Assembly: GCF_010501075.1 (NCBI RefSeq)
Contig: NZ_QVMN01000004.1
Coordinates: 124,001 to 188,000, forward strand
Length of the DNA stretch: 64,000 nt
Reading direction: 5' to 3'
From: Dysgonomonas sp. 25
GTDB taxonomy: Bacteria > Bacteroidota > Bacteroidia > Bacteroidales > Dysgonomonadaceae
Shown here: positions 54,990-64,000 of the stretch, piece by piece
Numbering within the stretch: position 1 is the stretch's first letter
Layout: each line of letters starts with the position of its first letter
The notes under the pieces: generated by a model
Databases searched by the model: none
Told to the model about the DNA's origin: nothing
The model's input: the letters and a program-made list of their open reading frames with translations, nothing else
Position numbers and translations under genes: made by a program

Positions 54990-55018
54990 TTGTAACTACG
55001 AACAATTTCTTATCTTTG
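54990..55018 (+). promoter_or_regulatory. Promoter for the DUF2723 gene
   Basis: TTG at 54990-54992, 18 bp, then the exact -7 box TATCTTTG at 55011-55018. It lies within a longer open frame that begins at 54913 and so supports the ATG at 55054. Confidence 0.65.
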
Positions 55019-55053
55019 CAACTCGTTTATTTGAAAAATCTATTTACCCAAAT

Positions 55054-58000
55054 ATGAAAAAATATAACCTGATAAACAACCTGTGCGGATGGTTCGCTTT
55101 TCTTGTTGCAGCCATTGTTTATTTGCTTACAATCGAGCCCACAGCCAGTTTCTGGGACTGTGGCGAGTTTATTGCATCGGCTGACAAATTAGAAGTCGGA
55201 CACCCTCCGGGCGCTCCGTTTTTTATGATTACAGGTAAATTCTTTACTCTGTTTGCTTCTGATGTTCAGGATGTTGCCCGAATGGTCAATTCCATGTCGG
55301 CATTGCTTAGTGCGGCTACTATATTGTTCCTTTTCTGGACAATCAGCCATCTGGCACGCAAACTGATTTACACCGATACATCGAAAGATATAACACTCGG
55401 CCAGACGATTGCCATTATGGGTAGCGGACTGGTAGGAGCGTTGGCCTATACTTTTTCCGATACATTCTGGTTTTCGGCCGTGGAAGGGGAGGTTTATGCC
55501 TACTCGTCTATGTTTACCGCCTTGGTATTCTGGCTGATACTGAAATGGGAAAACCGCGCAGACCAACCGGGTTCGGATAAATGGCTGGTACTGATAGCAT
55601 ACTGTATGGGACTGTCTATCGGTGTCCACTTATTGAACTTGTTGTGTATTCCGGCTATTGGAATGGTCTACTACTTCAAGAAAGCAGAGAAACCGAACCT
55701 GTTAGGGTTAAGTTTAGCCACGCTGCTGTCGGGTGCCCTTATCGTCGTATTGATGTATGGTATCATCCCGGGCTTCACCAAAGTGGGTGGATGGATAGAG
55801 CGCCTGTTTGTCAACGAAATGGGCTTTGCCTATAACACAGGTACATTCTTCTACTTTGCCATATTGATAGGCGCTATCGTTTGGGGATTGTACGAATCCT
55901 TCGCGAAAAAAGGAAACCTAAAGCGCGCCAAAGTAGCATTTGTCTTTAGCCTTATCCTGAGCGGTATTCCGTTTATGGGTAGCAATGTGCTGCTTAGCCT
56001 ATTCCTCATGGGAGCATTGGTCACTTTCGTACTCTTGTATAAAAAACTTTCCTTCCGCCTGATCAATACGATATTGCTCAGCCTGTTGGTTATCCTGATA
56101 GGATATTCTTCTTTCGCTTTGATTCCAATCCGTTCGGCAGCCAATACACCGATGGATCAGAACTCGCCGGAGAATATCTTTACACTGGCGTCTTACCTCA
56201 ACCGCGAGCAGTATGGCGACAGACCATTATTCTACGGGCAAACATACGCTTCGGAGCTCGAACGCGATGCCAGTGGCAATGTTGTCATAAAGAATGAAAA
56301 GGAAAGCTGGGACGAAATAGTGAAAATGTCGCCGGATGAAAAAGACCGTTACTACGTAGCAAGCAAATCGCCTACGTATGCCTATACTAATACAATGGCT
56401 TTCCCGCGTATGTATTCGACCGATGTGCCGCGCCACTTGCTGGGTTATCGCATCTGGGGAAGCATGAAAGACCAGAAAGTGCCGCCGACATTCTTCGATA
56501 ATATGGAATTCTTCCTGTCTTATCAGTTGAATTATATGTACTTCCGCTATTTCATGTGGAATTTCTCGGGACGCCAGAACGATATACAAGGCACCGGAAC
56601 GATAAGCAACGGTAACTGGATTACCGGTATCGGCTTCATCGACGAACATGTTCTTGGCTTAGGGCCTCAGGATGATCTGCCTCCAAATGTCGCTGATAAC
56701 AAAGGACATAATACCTACTATGCCCTGCCGTTTATCCTCGGGCTATTGGGAATTGCTTTCCAATTGACACGAGGACGGAAAGGGGAGCAGCAGTTCTTAG
56801 TGACGTTTATGCTGTTCTTCATGACAGGTATTGCCATTATCTTATACCTCAACCAGCAACCATTCGAACCGCGCGAACGCGATTACGCTTATGCCGGATC
56901 ATTCTATGCTTTCTGTATATGGATTGGATTCGGGGTGGCGGCTATATATCAGCTATTGAAGAAAGTCCTGCCCGAAACGCCGGCTGCAGCTATTGCATCG
57001 GTTCTCCTGTTGGGTGTGCCTATTCAGATGGCAGCTCAGAACTGGGACGACCACGACCGTTCGGATCGCTATGCGATGCGCGATTTTGGCGAAAACTACC
57101 TGAAAACGTGTGAGCCGGATGCTATATTATTCACTAATGGCGACAACGATACCTTCCCGTTGTGGTATGTGCAGGAGGTAGAAGGCTACCGTACCGATGT
57201 GCGTGTATGTAACCTCAGCTATCTGCAAACGGACTGGTATGTCGACCAGATGCGCCGTCAGGCCTATGATTCGAAACCGCTTCCTATCGAATGGGAACGC
57301 GACCGCTATATGGGCGAAAAAGGACGTGCCGCATATGTCTTGTCACGAAAAGACTTGGAGCGCGTAATCAAATCGCAGCTCGACAGGCAGGAACAACGAT
57401 GGGGCAGCTATATAGACTATTCGCGCTATTTCGATACGGCAGCATTCAAAAACGAAATGCTATTGGACGATGTACTGAATATCGTTAAAACGAAAGATAA
57501 CTATGCTCCTGCTAATCCGTTTGTTTCGAATGGCGTCGTTATTCCGGCAAGCAAATTCGTTATGCCGATTGATACGGCTAATGTCAACTGGGAAGCTTTG
57601 GGTACGAAGCCTACAACCGAACTGGTGTTCGATATGGGCGACGGAAAAGGTGGTATCTACCGTCAGGAGCTGATGATATTGGAAATGTTGAACAACATCA
57701 ATAAGGATGGTTGGAAACGCCCTATCTATTACGCGGCGACTATCGGCGATTATCCGCTGAATATTAATTCGCAACTCGTACTCGAGGGTATCAACTATCG
57801 TATTCTTCCGGGTAAAACGAATGCTATGCGCGTGGATACCGAAGCTATGTATGACAATATGATGCACAAATTTGCCTGGGGTAATGTATGGAAACCATCT
57901 GTATACCTCGACGAGAATACGTTGCGCATGTGCCGTACATTCCGCTTGATGTTTGCCCGCCTGATTCCTGCACTGATTCAGGAAGGGAAAGATGAGAAGG

Positions 58001-58533
58001 CATTGGAAGCGCTCGACTACTCTATGGAAGTGCTTCCGGGTTCGACCATCCCTCGCGGCGAAGAGTCTATGGTATTTGCCAGCTCGTATTATGCCCTTGG
58101 GCAAGAGGAGAAAGGTGACAGCATCCTTAACGAAATCTACGATCGGGCTGAACGCTCGTTGCAGTGGTATGCACGCCTCGACCAATACAATATGATGCAT
58201 AGCAATAGCGAAATCAACGAGTATATCAGCATCAAGACCACCGCTTTAGGTCTTTATCAGCAATACAATAAAGAAAAATATCAAGAGCTTCTGCCTCAGG
58301 CAATCGACCAGATGCAGGTATTTATGAGCAACTATGTGAATTTCGACAACCGCGATCACCCGCTCGATTACATTTATTATCTGATTGCCCGCGATGCCCG
58401 CGATAATGCCGGAAATGAAGCGGCAAGGGAGAGGGCTCAGGAATTAGCCGGAAAAGTATTTAATATAATGCATGCTTATAATCCTAAGCTCCTCGAGAAA
58501 TATCAAGGGGGAGCACCGGAAGGAGATGAGTAA
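55054..58533 (+). CDS. DUF2723 family membrane protein, GT-C type glycosyltransferase
   Basis: A 1159-residue protein. About 14 N-terminal membrane helices precede a large soluble C-terminal part. The start MKKYNLINNLCGWFAFLVA and the EPTASFWDCGEFIASADKLE loop with its acidic pair (DCGE) are DUF2723 hallmarks. The family is related to protein O-mannosyltransferases and is thought to transfer sugars from polyprenyl carriers. The C-terminal half is of mixed helices, with a TPR-like stretch near 1000-1130. An earlier in-frame ATG at 54913 precedes the promoter. A terminator follows. Confidence 0.88.
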   Translation: MKKYNLINNLCGWFAFLVAAIVYLLTIEPTASFWDCGEFIASADKLEVGHPPGAPFFMITGKFFTLFASDVQDVARMVNSMSALLSAATILFLFWTISHLARKLIYTDTSKDITLGQTIAIMGSGLVGALAYTFSDTFWFSAVEGEVYAYSSMFTALVFWLILKWENRADQPGSDKWLVLIAYCMGLSIGVHLLNLLCIPAIGMVYYFKKAEKPNLLGLSLATLLSGALIVVLMYGIIPGFTKVGGWIERLFVNEMGFAYNTGTFFYFAILIGAIVWGLYESFAKKGNLKRAKVAFVFSLILSGIPFMGSNVLLSLFLMGALVTFVLLYKKLSFRLINTILLSLLVILIGYSSFALIPIRSAANTPMDQNSPENIFTLASYLNREQYGDRPLFYGQTYASELERDASGNVVIKNEKESWDEIVKMSPDEKDRYYVASKSPTYAYTNTMAFPRMYSTDVPRHLLGYRIWGSMKDQKVPPTFFDNMEFFLSYQLNYMYFRYFMWNFSGRQNDIQGTGTISNGNWITGIGFIDEHVLGLGPQDDLPPNVADNKGHNTYYALPFILGLLGIAFQLTRGRKGEQQFLVTFMLFFMTGIAIILYLNQQPFEPRERDYAYAGSFYAFCIWIGFGVAAIYQLLKKVLPETPAAAIASVLLLGVPIQMAAQNWDDHDRSDRYAMRDFGENYLKTCEPDAILFTNGDNDTFPLWYVQEVEGYRTDVRVCNLSYLQTDWYVDQMRRQAYDSKPLPIEWERDRYMGEKGRAAYVLSRKDLERVIKSQLDRQEQRWGSYIDYSRYFDTAAFKNEMLLDDVLNIVKTKDNYAPANPFVSNGVVIPASKFVMPIDTANVNWEALGTKPTTELVFDMGDGKGGIYRQELMILEMLNNINKDGWKRPIYYAATIGDYPLNINSQLVLEGINYRILPGKTNAMRVDTEAMYDNMMHKFAWGNVWKPSVYLDENTLRMCRTFRLMFARLIPALIQEGKDEKALEALDYSMEVLPGSTIPRGEESMVFASSYYALGQEEKGDSILNEIYDRAERSLQWYARLDQYNMMHSNSEINEYISIKTTALGLYQQYNKEKYQELLPQAIDQMQVFMSNYVNFDNRDHPLDYIYYLIARDARDNAGNEAARERAQELAGKVFNIMHAYNPKLLEKYQGGAPEGDE

Positions 58534-58543
58534 AACATATATA

Positions 58544-58578
58544 AGAGAGCAATAGAACGAAAATATATATTGCTCTCT
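58544..58578 (+). terminator. Intrinsic terminator of the DUF2723 gene
   Basis: A perfect 11-bp stem AGAGAGCAATA / TATTGCTCTCT with a 13-base loop, followed by TTCTTTG, 11 bp after the stop. Confidence 0.8.
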
Positions 58579-58594
58579 TTCTTTGCATTTTGAC

Positions 58595-59212
58595 ATGTTT
58601 ATAGAGCAACCACCAAAACTATATCGCTGGTTATTTCCATTCACTACGTGGAGGAGACGCCCGGCGGATAAGAACGAGAAAGTCGTTTATCTGACATTCG
58701 ACGATGGCCCGATACCGGATATTACTCCCTGGGTATTGGACTTGCTGGATAAGTATAATATTAAGGCTACATTTTTTTGTGTGGGCGATAATGTCCGCAA
58801 GCATTCTGCCGAATATAATATGTTGCTCGAACGGGGGCATCGGGTAGGGAATCATACCTTCAACCATGTGCAAGGGGTGAAAACCCGTACCAAAAATTAT
58901 CTGGCAAATACATTGAAGTGCTCGGAGTATATCGATTCCGATTTATTCCGTCCGCCGCACGGGCATATCCGCATCCGGCAGATACTGGCATTGCGGAGCC
59001 GCTACAAGATAATTATGTGGGATGTGGTGACGCGCGATTACAGCAAACGGATGACGAAGGAGCAGGTATTGGAAAATGTGAAGAAATATACGCGCAACGG
59101 TTCGATAATTGTCTTCCACGATTCTATCAAATCGGAAGAGCGGATGAAGTACGCCTTGCCGCGCAGCATCGAGTGGTTGCTGGAGCAGGGATATACCTTT
59201 AAGGTATTATAA
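58595..59212 (+). CDS. Polysaccharide deacetylase family protein (CE4)
   Basis: A 205-residue NodB-type carbohydrate esterase, probably removing N-acetyl groups from peptidoglycan or another glycan. Motif 1 is TFDDGP (catalytic base Asp and metal Asp), motif 2 is HTFNH, motif 3 is RPPHG, with WDVVTRDY and IVFHDS. Without a signal peptide or clear anchor, so cytoplasmic or otherwise exported by unknown means. ATG 58595 is preferred to an in-frame start four codons upstream. Confidence 0.88.
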   Translation: MFIEQPPKLYRWLFPFTTWRRRPADKNEKVVYLTFDDGPIPDITPWVLDLLDKYNIKATFFCVGDNVRKHSAEYNMLLERGHRVGNHTFNHVQGVKTRTKNYLANTLKCSEYIDSDLFRPPHGHIRIRQILALRSRYKIIMWDVVTRDYSKRMTKEQVLENVKKYTRNGSIIVFHDSIKSEERMKYALPRSIEWLLEQGYTFKVL

Positions 59213-59282
59213 CTAAAAGATATACGGCTTATAGTTATTATTTTTTTATATTTGTTAATAACGGAAGTTTTGTTTAATCCAA

Positions 59283-60380
59283 ATGATATTAGAACGTCTA
59301 TCCATACTGAATTATAAGAATCTGGCTCAGACCGAGCTGACTCTTTCGCCCAAGATAAATTGTTTCTTGGGAAGCAACGGTATGGGCAAGACGAACTTGC
59401 TGGATGCTGTGTATTACCTCTCTTTCTGCAAGAGCCATAACAATCCTATCGACTCGCAAAATATTATGCACGATGCCGATTTTGCAGTTATACAAGGGTG
59501 GTATCAGCTGGGCGAGAAACAGGAAGAATTCTTTTGCAGCCTTCGCCGCCGCCAGAAGAAGCAATTCAAGCGGAACAAGAAAGAATACGAGCGCCTGTCG
59601 GATCATATCGGCATGCTGCCGCTTGTGATGGTATCGCCTTCCGATTCGGAACTGATCAACGGCGGGAGTGACGAACGGCGCAAATTTATGGATATGTTCC
59701 TGTCGCAGTTCGACAAAGAATACCTGCATGCACTGATTAATTATAACAAGGCTTTGCAGCAGCGCAACGCATTGCTGAAAAACGACAGGATAGACGATAC
59801 ATTGCTCGACCTCTGGGACGACCAATTGGTTGCCGAAGGGCAAATCATATATGCTAAACGGAAAGCTTTTATCGAAGATTTTATTCCGACTTTCCAACGA
59901 TTCTACGACTTTATTTGTTTATCTAATGAGCGGGTAGAGCTGAAATACGAATCGCATTTCGAGGCGGGTGATTTCGCTCAACTGATACGTCAGCGCCGCG
60001 AGAAGGATAAAATATTGGGATATACATCGGCGGGGATTCATAAGGATGATCTCGATATGCAGATGGATGGCTATTCTATCAAGCGGGTAGGTTCGCAGGG
60101 ACAGAATAAGACGTATGTGGTCGCATTGAAATTCGCACAGTTCGATTTCCTTCGTAAAACCACCTCTGTAACCCCTATTTTGCTGTTGGATGATATTTTC
60201 GACAAGCTCGATTCGCTGCGTGTGGAACAGATAATCAATCTCGTATTGGATAAAGATTTCGGGCAGATATTTGTCACCGATACCAATCGCGAGCATCTGG
60301 ACGAAATACTATCCCGTACGCAGACGAATTACCATTTGTACGAAGTGGGTAAAGGTGAAGTGATCCAGAAAAACGTGTAG
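59283..60380 (+). CDS. recF: DNA replication and repair protein RecF
   Basis: RecF helps load RecA on gapped DNA with RecO and RecR. The 365-residue protein has Walker A GSNGMGKTNLLDA, the ABC-type signature near GSQGQNKTYVVAL and Walker B ILLLDDIFDKLD. Full length. It is followed after 2 bp by a DUF721 gene, a pairing often seen, and a thioesterase gene. Confidence 0.95.
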   Translation: MILERLSILNYKNLAQTELTLSPKINCFLGSNGMGKTNLLDAVYYLSFCKSHNNPIDSQNIMHDADFAVIQGWYQLGEKQEEFFCSLRRRQKKQFKRNKKEYERLSDHIGMLPLVMVSPSDSELINGGSDERRKFMDMFLSQFDKEYLHALINYNKALQQRNALLKNDRIDDTLLDLWDDQLVAEGQIIYAKRKAFIEDFIPTFQRFYDFICLSNERVELKYESHFEAGDFAQLIRQRREKDKILGYTSAGIHKDDLDMQMDGYSIKRVGSQGQNKTYVVALKFAQFDFLRKTTSVTPILLLDDIFDKLDSLRVEQIINLVLDKDFGQIFVTDTNREHLDEILSRTQTNYHLYEVGKGEVIQKNV

Positions 60381-60382
60381 CC

Positions 60383-60676
60383 ATGAGAAAGAAGAATACG
60401 GAGACAATCGGCGAAGCATTGAAGCAGTTTTTCAGCGAGAATGCTTTTTTCCGGCAGAAGCTTGCCGAGAGCCGCGTCGTTTCGGGTTGGCCTACACTGT
60501 TGGGTAAGGCAATCGCTTCCTACACTACTAATATTTATATACGAAACAACATTCTGTATGTCCACCTCAGTTCGTCCGTTTTGCGCTCGGAACTGATAAT
60601 GGCTAAAGAGCACCTGATAAACAAGCTGAATAGTATGGCCGGGCTGAATGTGGTGAATGATATTATTTTCAGATAA
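60383..60676 (+). CDS. DUF721 (DciA-like) protein
   Basis: A 97-residue basic protein of the DUF721/DciA family: short N-terminal helix, then the KH-like core GWPTLLGKAIASYTTNIYIRN and VHLSSSVLRSELIMAKEHLI. In proteobacteria DciA loads the DnaB helicase; in Bacteroidota the role is inferred by similarity. It lies 2 bp after recF and 12 bp before the thioesterase, likely in one operon. Confidence 0.85.
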   Translation: MRKKNTETIGEALKQFFSENAFFRQKLAESRVVSGWPTLLGKAIASYTTNIYIRNNILYVHLSSSVLRSELIMAKEHLINKLNSMAGLNVVNDIIFR

Positions 60677-60688
60677 AAAACGACCATT

Positions 60689-61129
60689 ATGGACATCAAA
60701 TCCGAAGTATTCCGAATGACGCATCCTATACAGATCCGATTCAATGATATCGACTCATTGGGGCATGTCAATAACAATGTATATTTCAGTTTCTTCGACT
60801 TGGGGAAGACCTATTATTTCGAACATATCAAGGCATCGCACTTCCATTGGATGCAAGGGACAATCGTCGTGGCACGCATCGAGGTAGACTTTTATTCTCC
60901 TATCTACTATAAAGAGTCGATAGTGGTAGATACAAAAGTGACACACTTGGGCAATAAAAGCGGGAAGTTCCTGCAACAGATACGCAATGTGAAAACCGGC
61001 GAGATAAAGTGCCGCTGTACTTCTACCTTTGTTGCCTACAATCCTGATCTACAGTCTTCGATGCTCATCCCTGACGAATGGCGGAGAGCCATAGAGGAAT
61101 ACGAGGAAATGACTTTCTCCGAAGCCTGA
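60689..61129 (+). CDS. Acyl-CoA thioesterase, hotdog fold (YbgC/4HBT family)
   Basis: A 146-residue thioesterase. The 4HBT motif is FNDIDSLGHVNNNVYFSFF with the catalytic Asp, followed by FDLGKTYYFE and VEVDFYSPIYYKES-like strands. It would hydrolyse an acyl-thioester, substrate unknown. It converges on the histidine kinase gene with 9 bp between. Confidence 0.88.
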   Translation: MDIKSEVFRMTHPIQIRFNDIDSLGHVNNNVYFSFFDLGKTYYFEHIKASHFHWMQGTIVVARIEVDFYSPIYYKESIVVDTKVTHLGNKSGKFLQQIRNVKTGEIKCRCTSTFVAYNPDLQSSMLIPDEWRRAIEEYEEMTFSEA

Positions 61130-61138
61130 TACCGGGAG

Positions 61139-62212
61139 CTATATTTTCAGCTCTAACCGGGCTGTGTATTTGCTGTCTGTCTTATCCAGTTTTAGCGAGT
61201 AATTGTTTGGATATAAGAGGTCTAAACGCCTCCGGATGTTTGTGAGCCCTAATCCTCCCTCTTTCTTCTTGGCAGGTTTTGAAGGAATAGAATTTTCACA
61301 AATAAAGATCAGCTTATTTTTCACTACCTCGAACCAGATATGCACATATGAGGCGTCGCTGTCCATATTGTGTTTCACGGCGTTCTCGACGAAAGTGATA
61401 AACAGGAGCGGAGGTACTTGTATCTTATCCATACTGCCTGTCTGCGATATGGAGTATTCGAAGGCGTCGCGCCGTGTTTTCTCCAGTTCCAGATAGTCGT
61501 TCAGGAATAGGATGTCGTCTTTCAGAAACACTTTCTCCTGTGCATTATCATTCATCTGGTAGCGGAGCATATCTTTCATTTTCAGTATGATAGATGAGGC
61601 TCTGTCGGGATCTCCCTTTATCATTATATTGGCATTGTTGAGCATATTGAAAAGGAAATGCGGATTGATTTGCTTCTCCAGCAATTTGAGTTCCATTTGA
61701 GTTGTTGTCGTTTCCAGTTCTTCGGCTTGCTGCGAATCCAATATCCAGTTTTTGAAGATAACAAAGGATGAAGTACCTACAAACAGCATCATAAATGAAA
61801 GAAATGCAGACGCGAAATTCAATCCCATTCGCCAGGCGAAGTTCTCAATAGCTGCAAGGTGCTCGTATAACCTGAGATGGGCAGTATATAGTAGGAAAAT
61901 ATTTATTATCATCAATAGTCCAATCAGCGCCAATGAACTAAAGTAAAGCCCCCATCTGTTTTTCATCAGGAGGCGAGGAGCCAATACATAGATATTGAGA
62001 TAGCTGCCGCCCACTAAAATCCCGATAAATACGAGACCACTCCCGTATCGTTCCAGCGGCGGCATCAACGATTCCTCCGACAAAGGGCTCCATATAAGCC
62101 CGAAAGTTATAGCGAAGAGGAGGACTAATAAGATCAGATGCCTGATTATCCTGTATTTAGGAAGTATCATTAGTTTTATAGCAGAGCTGTCTGTATTATA
62201 TTTTTGCTGCAT
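61139..62212 (-). CDS. LytS/YpdA-type sensor histidine kinase
   Basis: A 357-residue membrane histidine kinase. Four helices (about 23-42, 58-78, 92-112, 132-154) precede the HisKA-like segment LLEKQINPHFLFNMLNNANI, where His185 is the predicted phosphate acceptor. The N-box is FVENAVKHN and the G-box EGGLGLTNIRRRL, so all kinase motifs are present. Its partner is probably a LytTR response regulator, which is not in the window. The gene starts 4 bp after the stop of a second, degenerate kinase gene. Confidence 0.9.
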   Translation of the reverse strand: MQQKYNTDSSAIKLMILPKYRIIRHLILLVLLFAITFGLIWSPLSEESLMPPLERYGSGLVFIGILVGGSYLNIYVLAPRLLMKNRWGLYFSSLALIGLLMIINIFLLYTAHLRLYEHLAAIENFAWRMGLNFASAFLSFMMLFVGTSSFVIFKNWILDSQQAEELETTTTQMELKLLEKQINPHFLFNMLNNANIMIKGDPDRASSIILKMKDMLRYQMNDNAQEKVFLKDDILFLNDYLELEKTRRDAFEYSISQTGSMDKIQVPPLLFITFVENAVKHNMDSDASYVHIWFEVVKNKLIFICENSIPSKPAKKKEGGLGLTNIRRRLDLLYPNNYSLKLDKTDSKYTARLELKI

Positions 62213-62216
62213 TGTT

Positions 62217-63254
62217 TTAATTCAATTCTAATGTTAGACCTATTTCACTTTCATCGGAAAGCTCATCATGTACTATATCTAATCCATACATGTTTTTGTA
62301 TAGTGTTTCGAGCCTTTCCCTCACATTCAGTAATTCGATTTCCAGTAATGAAGAATCGATACCCGAAACTTTGAGGTCGGCCTTGAGCGTATGCTCTATA
62401 ACGCTAATGTGGATGTCTATTTTTTGTTGTTCATTCTCCGGGCGAAAAGTTCTTATAGTACTCTGTATGTATGGCAGGAGTATGGATGGATAGACTTGTA
62501 CTGCGGTTGTCTTGCCAGAAACAGTTACTGTATAATTGAATCTGGAAGAATAAAGTGCTTCTAAATTCAGGAAGTTTTTCAGGAAAGAAATCTCGGCAGT
62601 TAACAGCACCTGTTCCCTCCGGCAATCGTATAATTGATAACGAAGCAGCAGGCTCAGTGTCATTAACATGCTGGACGATTTATCGGGATCGCTCTTTGCC
62701 AAAGCCGCACTTTCGTCAAGGACTTTGAAGAAAGATGCGGGATGAATCTGTTCTTTCAGATGCTCAATCTGCGACAATCGTTGTTTCTTCTTCAGATCTT
62801 GCAGATGTTGGTTCGATATTATCCAGCTTTTCAGGAAAACAGGAATAGTGAATCCCGATATACATAAGACATATACGATGAATGCAGAAAAATCATCCAT
62901 TATGTAGGTGATAGAGAAAAGATTATCCTCGAAAAATATCAGCAGGACTATGTTGGGTATAATGTAAAAGATCAATGCTGCGACAAGTATGCAAATTATA
63001 AAGCGGAAATACTTACCCGTGAAGAGGTATTTAGGAACAAAAAAGCGGAGTAGCAGATATACTGCGCCCACATAGATGAGGATTGTCAAACCTACAATTA
63101 AGTATAACTTATTACCCAATACGGATGTAAAGCCATAAGTAATGATTGATTGGTTGATGGCTACAATAGAAAAGAAAAGAGTAAGGGCGATATACCTCCA
63201 TATACGAAATTGAGGTGTAAGCAGAAACTTATATATTAATGATTGTTCTTTCAT
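62217..63254 (-). CDS. Degenerate LytS-type histidine kinase (probable pseudokinase)
   Basis: A 345-residue paralogue of the downstream kinase with the same four helices. The acceptor motif is changed to QIHPASFFK (169-177), where Ala173 stands in place of the His; the N-box is QSTIRTF (263-269) in place of ENAVKHN; the glycine-rich G-box is replaced by SLLEIELLNV. The reading frame is intact. It is likely a regulatory partner or heterodimer with the intact kinase, not an enzyme. ATG 63254 starts at MKEQSLIYKF; an in-frame start at 63365 would add an unconserved 37-residue piece. Confidence 0.82.
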   Translation of the reverse strand: MKEQSLIYKFLLTPQFRIWRYIALTLFFSIVAINQSIITYGFTSVLGNKLYLIVGLTILIYVGAVYLLLRFFVPKYLFTGKYFRFIICILVAALIFYIIPNIVLLIFFEDNLFSITYIMDDFSAFIVYVLCISGFTIPVFLKSWIISNQHLQDLKKKQRLSQIEHLKEQIHPASFFKVLDESAALAKSDPDKSSSMLMTLSLLLRYQLYDCRREQVLLTAEISFLKNFLNLEALYSSRFNYTVTVSGKTTAVQVYPSILLPYIQSTIRTFRPENEQQKIDIHISVIEHTLKADLKVSGIDSSLLEIELLNVRERLETLYKNMYGLDIVHDELSDESEIGLTLELN

Positions 63255-63481
63255 AAGCAAACAGGTTGAGGGCCTAAAGATACACATTCCAACCAAGAGA
63301 AACGAAAGTGTGGAATCTAAACTTATCTTAAAAATAACAGCCTGTAATGACGTTCTTTGCTCCATTTCTTCCGCTTCTGGTACGTTTTCAAGAAGGTAGT
63401 CGGTAGAACGGTCATACTATTAGGAAGTTAATGATTTTTGTTAAAAGCTGATTTTTATTAGGCGAAATTAAAAATTATTCT

Positions 63482-63489
63482 TATTTTTG
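63482..63489 (+). promoter_or_regulatory. Candidate -7 box for the VTIGS gene at 63591
   Basis: TATTTTTG matches TAnnTTTG, about 100 bp before the start. The 63255-63590 interval is AT-rich and otherwise empty, with no tRNA or strong hairpin. Confidence 0.4.
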
Positions 63490-63590
63490 TTCTATACATT
63501 ACGAAAAATGGTACTTTACAGCATAGGCAATAGTGATATCAATAACTTAAATACATAAGAAATCAGTTTGAAGAAAATCAAAAAAATGTC

Positions 63591-64000
63591 ATGGGAAAAA
63601 TATCTTTTTTTACTAAAGTAGTATTCATTTGTACTATACTGCTTTTAAACTACACGTATTCCTATTCGCAAGTAACTATTGGTTCTGCACTTCCTCCGGC
63701 AGCGGGGGCTTTATTAGACTTGAAACAAAGCGAGCCGGATGCAGATAATGTTACAGCGGATAAAGGCTTTTTATTGCCACGTGTAAATCTTTTGGCGCAA
63801 GATGAACTGGATCCGATATTTCCGGGAGCAACAGACCAACAGAAGAAGGGTTATGTTGGTATGGTTGTATATCATGTCGGAAATGAAGATTTATGTTCCG
63901 GGCTTTACATTTGGGACGGATCTGAGTGGGAACGATATCCTGGCCCTTGTGGTCTCAAAAGTTCTACTATATTATCTTTTGGCTTTTCTGTCAATACGTA
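63591..64000 (+). CDS. VTIGS-family surface protein, 3' end outside window
   Basis: The first 136 codons of a gene that runs off the window. It starts MGKISFFTKVVFICTILLLN, a signal peptide, then QVTIGSALPPAAGALLDLKQ, KGFLLPRVNLL, GMVVYHV and GLYIWDGSEWERYP, the module shared with the genes at 5389 and 12037. The frame is open at the window end with no stop. An earlier overlapping ATG at 63586 gives only 11 codons before a stop. Confidence 0.8.
   Translation, partial: MGKISFFTKVVFICTILLLNYTYSYSQVTIGSALPPAAGALLDLKQSEPDADNVTADKGFLLPRVNLLAQDELDPIFPGATDQQKKGYVGMVVYHVGNEDLCSGLYIWDGSEWERYPGPCGLKSSTILSFGFSVNT

Noticed and set aside
54913-55053. 47-codon N-terminal extension of the DUF2723 protein
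   Set aside because: It lies before and across a good promoter, and the conserved protein begins at ATG 55054.

Overview
The window reads as chromosome of a Bacteroidota (Bacteroidales) bacterium, plausibly close to Dysgonomonas or Parabacteroides; the genus is inference. Three observations support this. Promoters match the Bacteroidota -7 box TAnnTTTG repeatedly. Several families are typical of the phylum: DUF4270, DUF4834, DUF6056, the glycine-lipid enzymes GlsB/GlsA, BfmA/BtgA mobilization proteins and FISUMP surface proteins. Shine-Dalgarno sequences are scarce.

Layout. 1-5.3 kb: the end of one glycosyltransferase gene, then a leftward mutS / UDP-glucuronate decarboxylase / glycosyltransferase row. 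5.4-13.1 kb: two members of a secreted VTIGS / CPxGW surface-protein family flank an orphan helix-turn-helix protein, a CapA-like protein and the glsA-glsB-maf operon. 13.1-33.7 kb is mostly housekeeping: trmN6, lon, a DUF4199/glycosyltransferase pair, nitroreductase, mntP, aroE, VanW, purB, a pseudouridine synthase with a 48-bp-period Gly/Asn/Tyr repeat, asnS, a DUF6056 protein, LysE, DUF4270, a one-domain glycogen-synthase-like protein, panC-panD and a MATE exporter.

33.7-45.6 kb is an AT-rich integrative mobilizable element of about 11.8 kb inserted in the 3' end of tRNA-Lys(CTT). It is bounded by a 15-bp direct repeat of the tRNA end. It carries a tyrosine integrase beside the tRNA, an excisionase-like DUF3853 protein, a DUF4373 replication-type protein, a bfmA-bfmB-bfmC mobilization row, a hairpin-rich oriT candidate, and cargo: a FadL-type porin, a metallophosphoesterase, an ORF6N protein and several unknown proteins. 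It lacks the mating-pore genes of a conjugative element, so it should need a helper. Near its left end lies a seven-copy DNA repeat spaced 21-22 bp, two helical turns. Insertion moved the tRNA gene away from its terminator, and the element supplies another hairpin in its place.

45.7-64 kb: queC-queF, priA, a 0.8-kb array of inverted-repeat-bounded cassettes, a small outer-membrane barrel protein, a DUF4139 protein with a SusC-like TonB plug inserted in it, a glycosyltransferase, a large DUF2723 membrane protein, a polysaccharide deacetylase, recF-DUF721-thioesterase, and a tandem pair of LytS-type histidine kinases of which the upstream one has lost its catalytic motifs. The window ends inside a third VTIGS-family gene.
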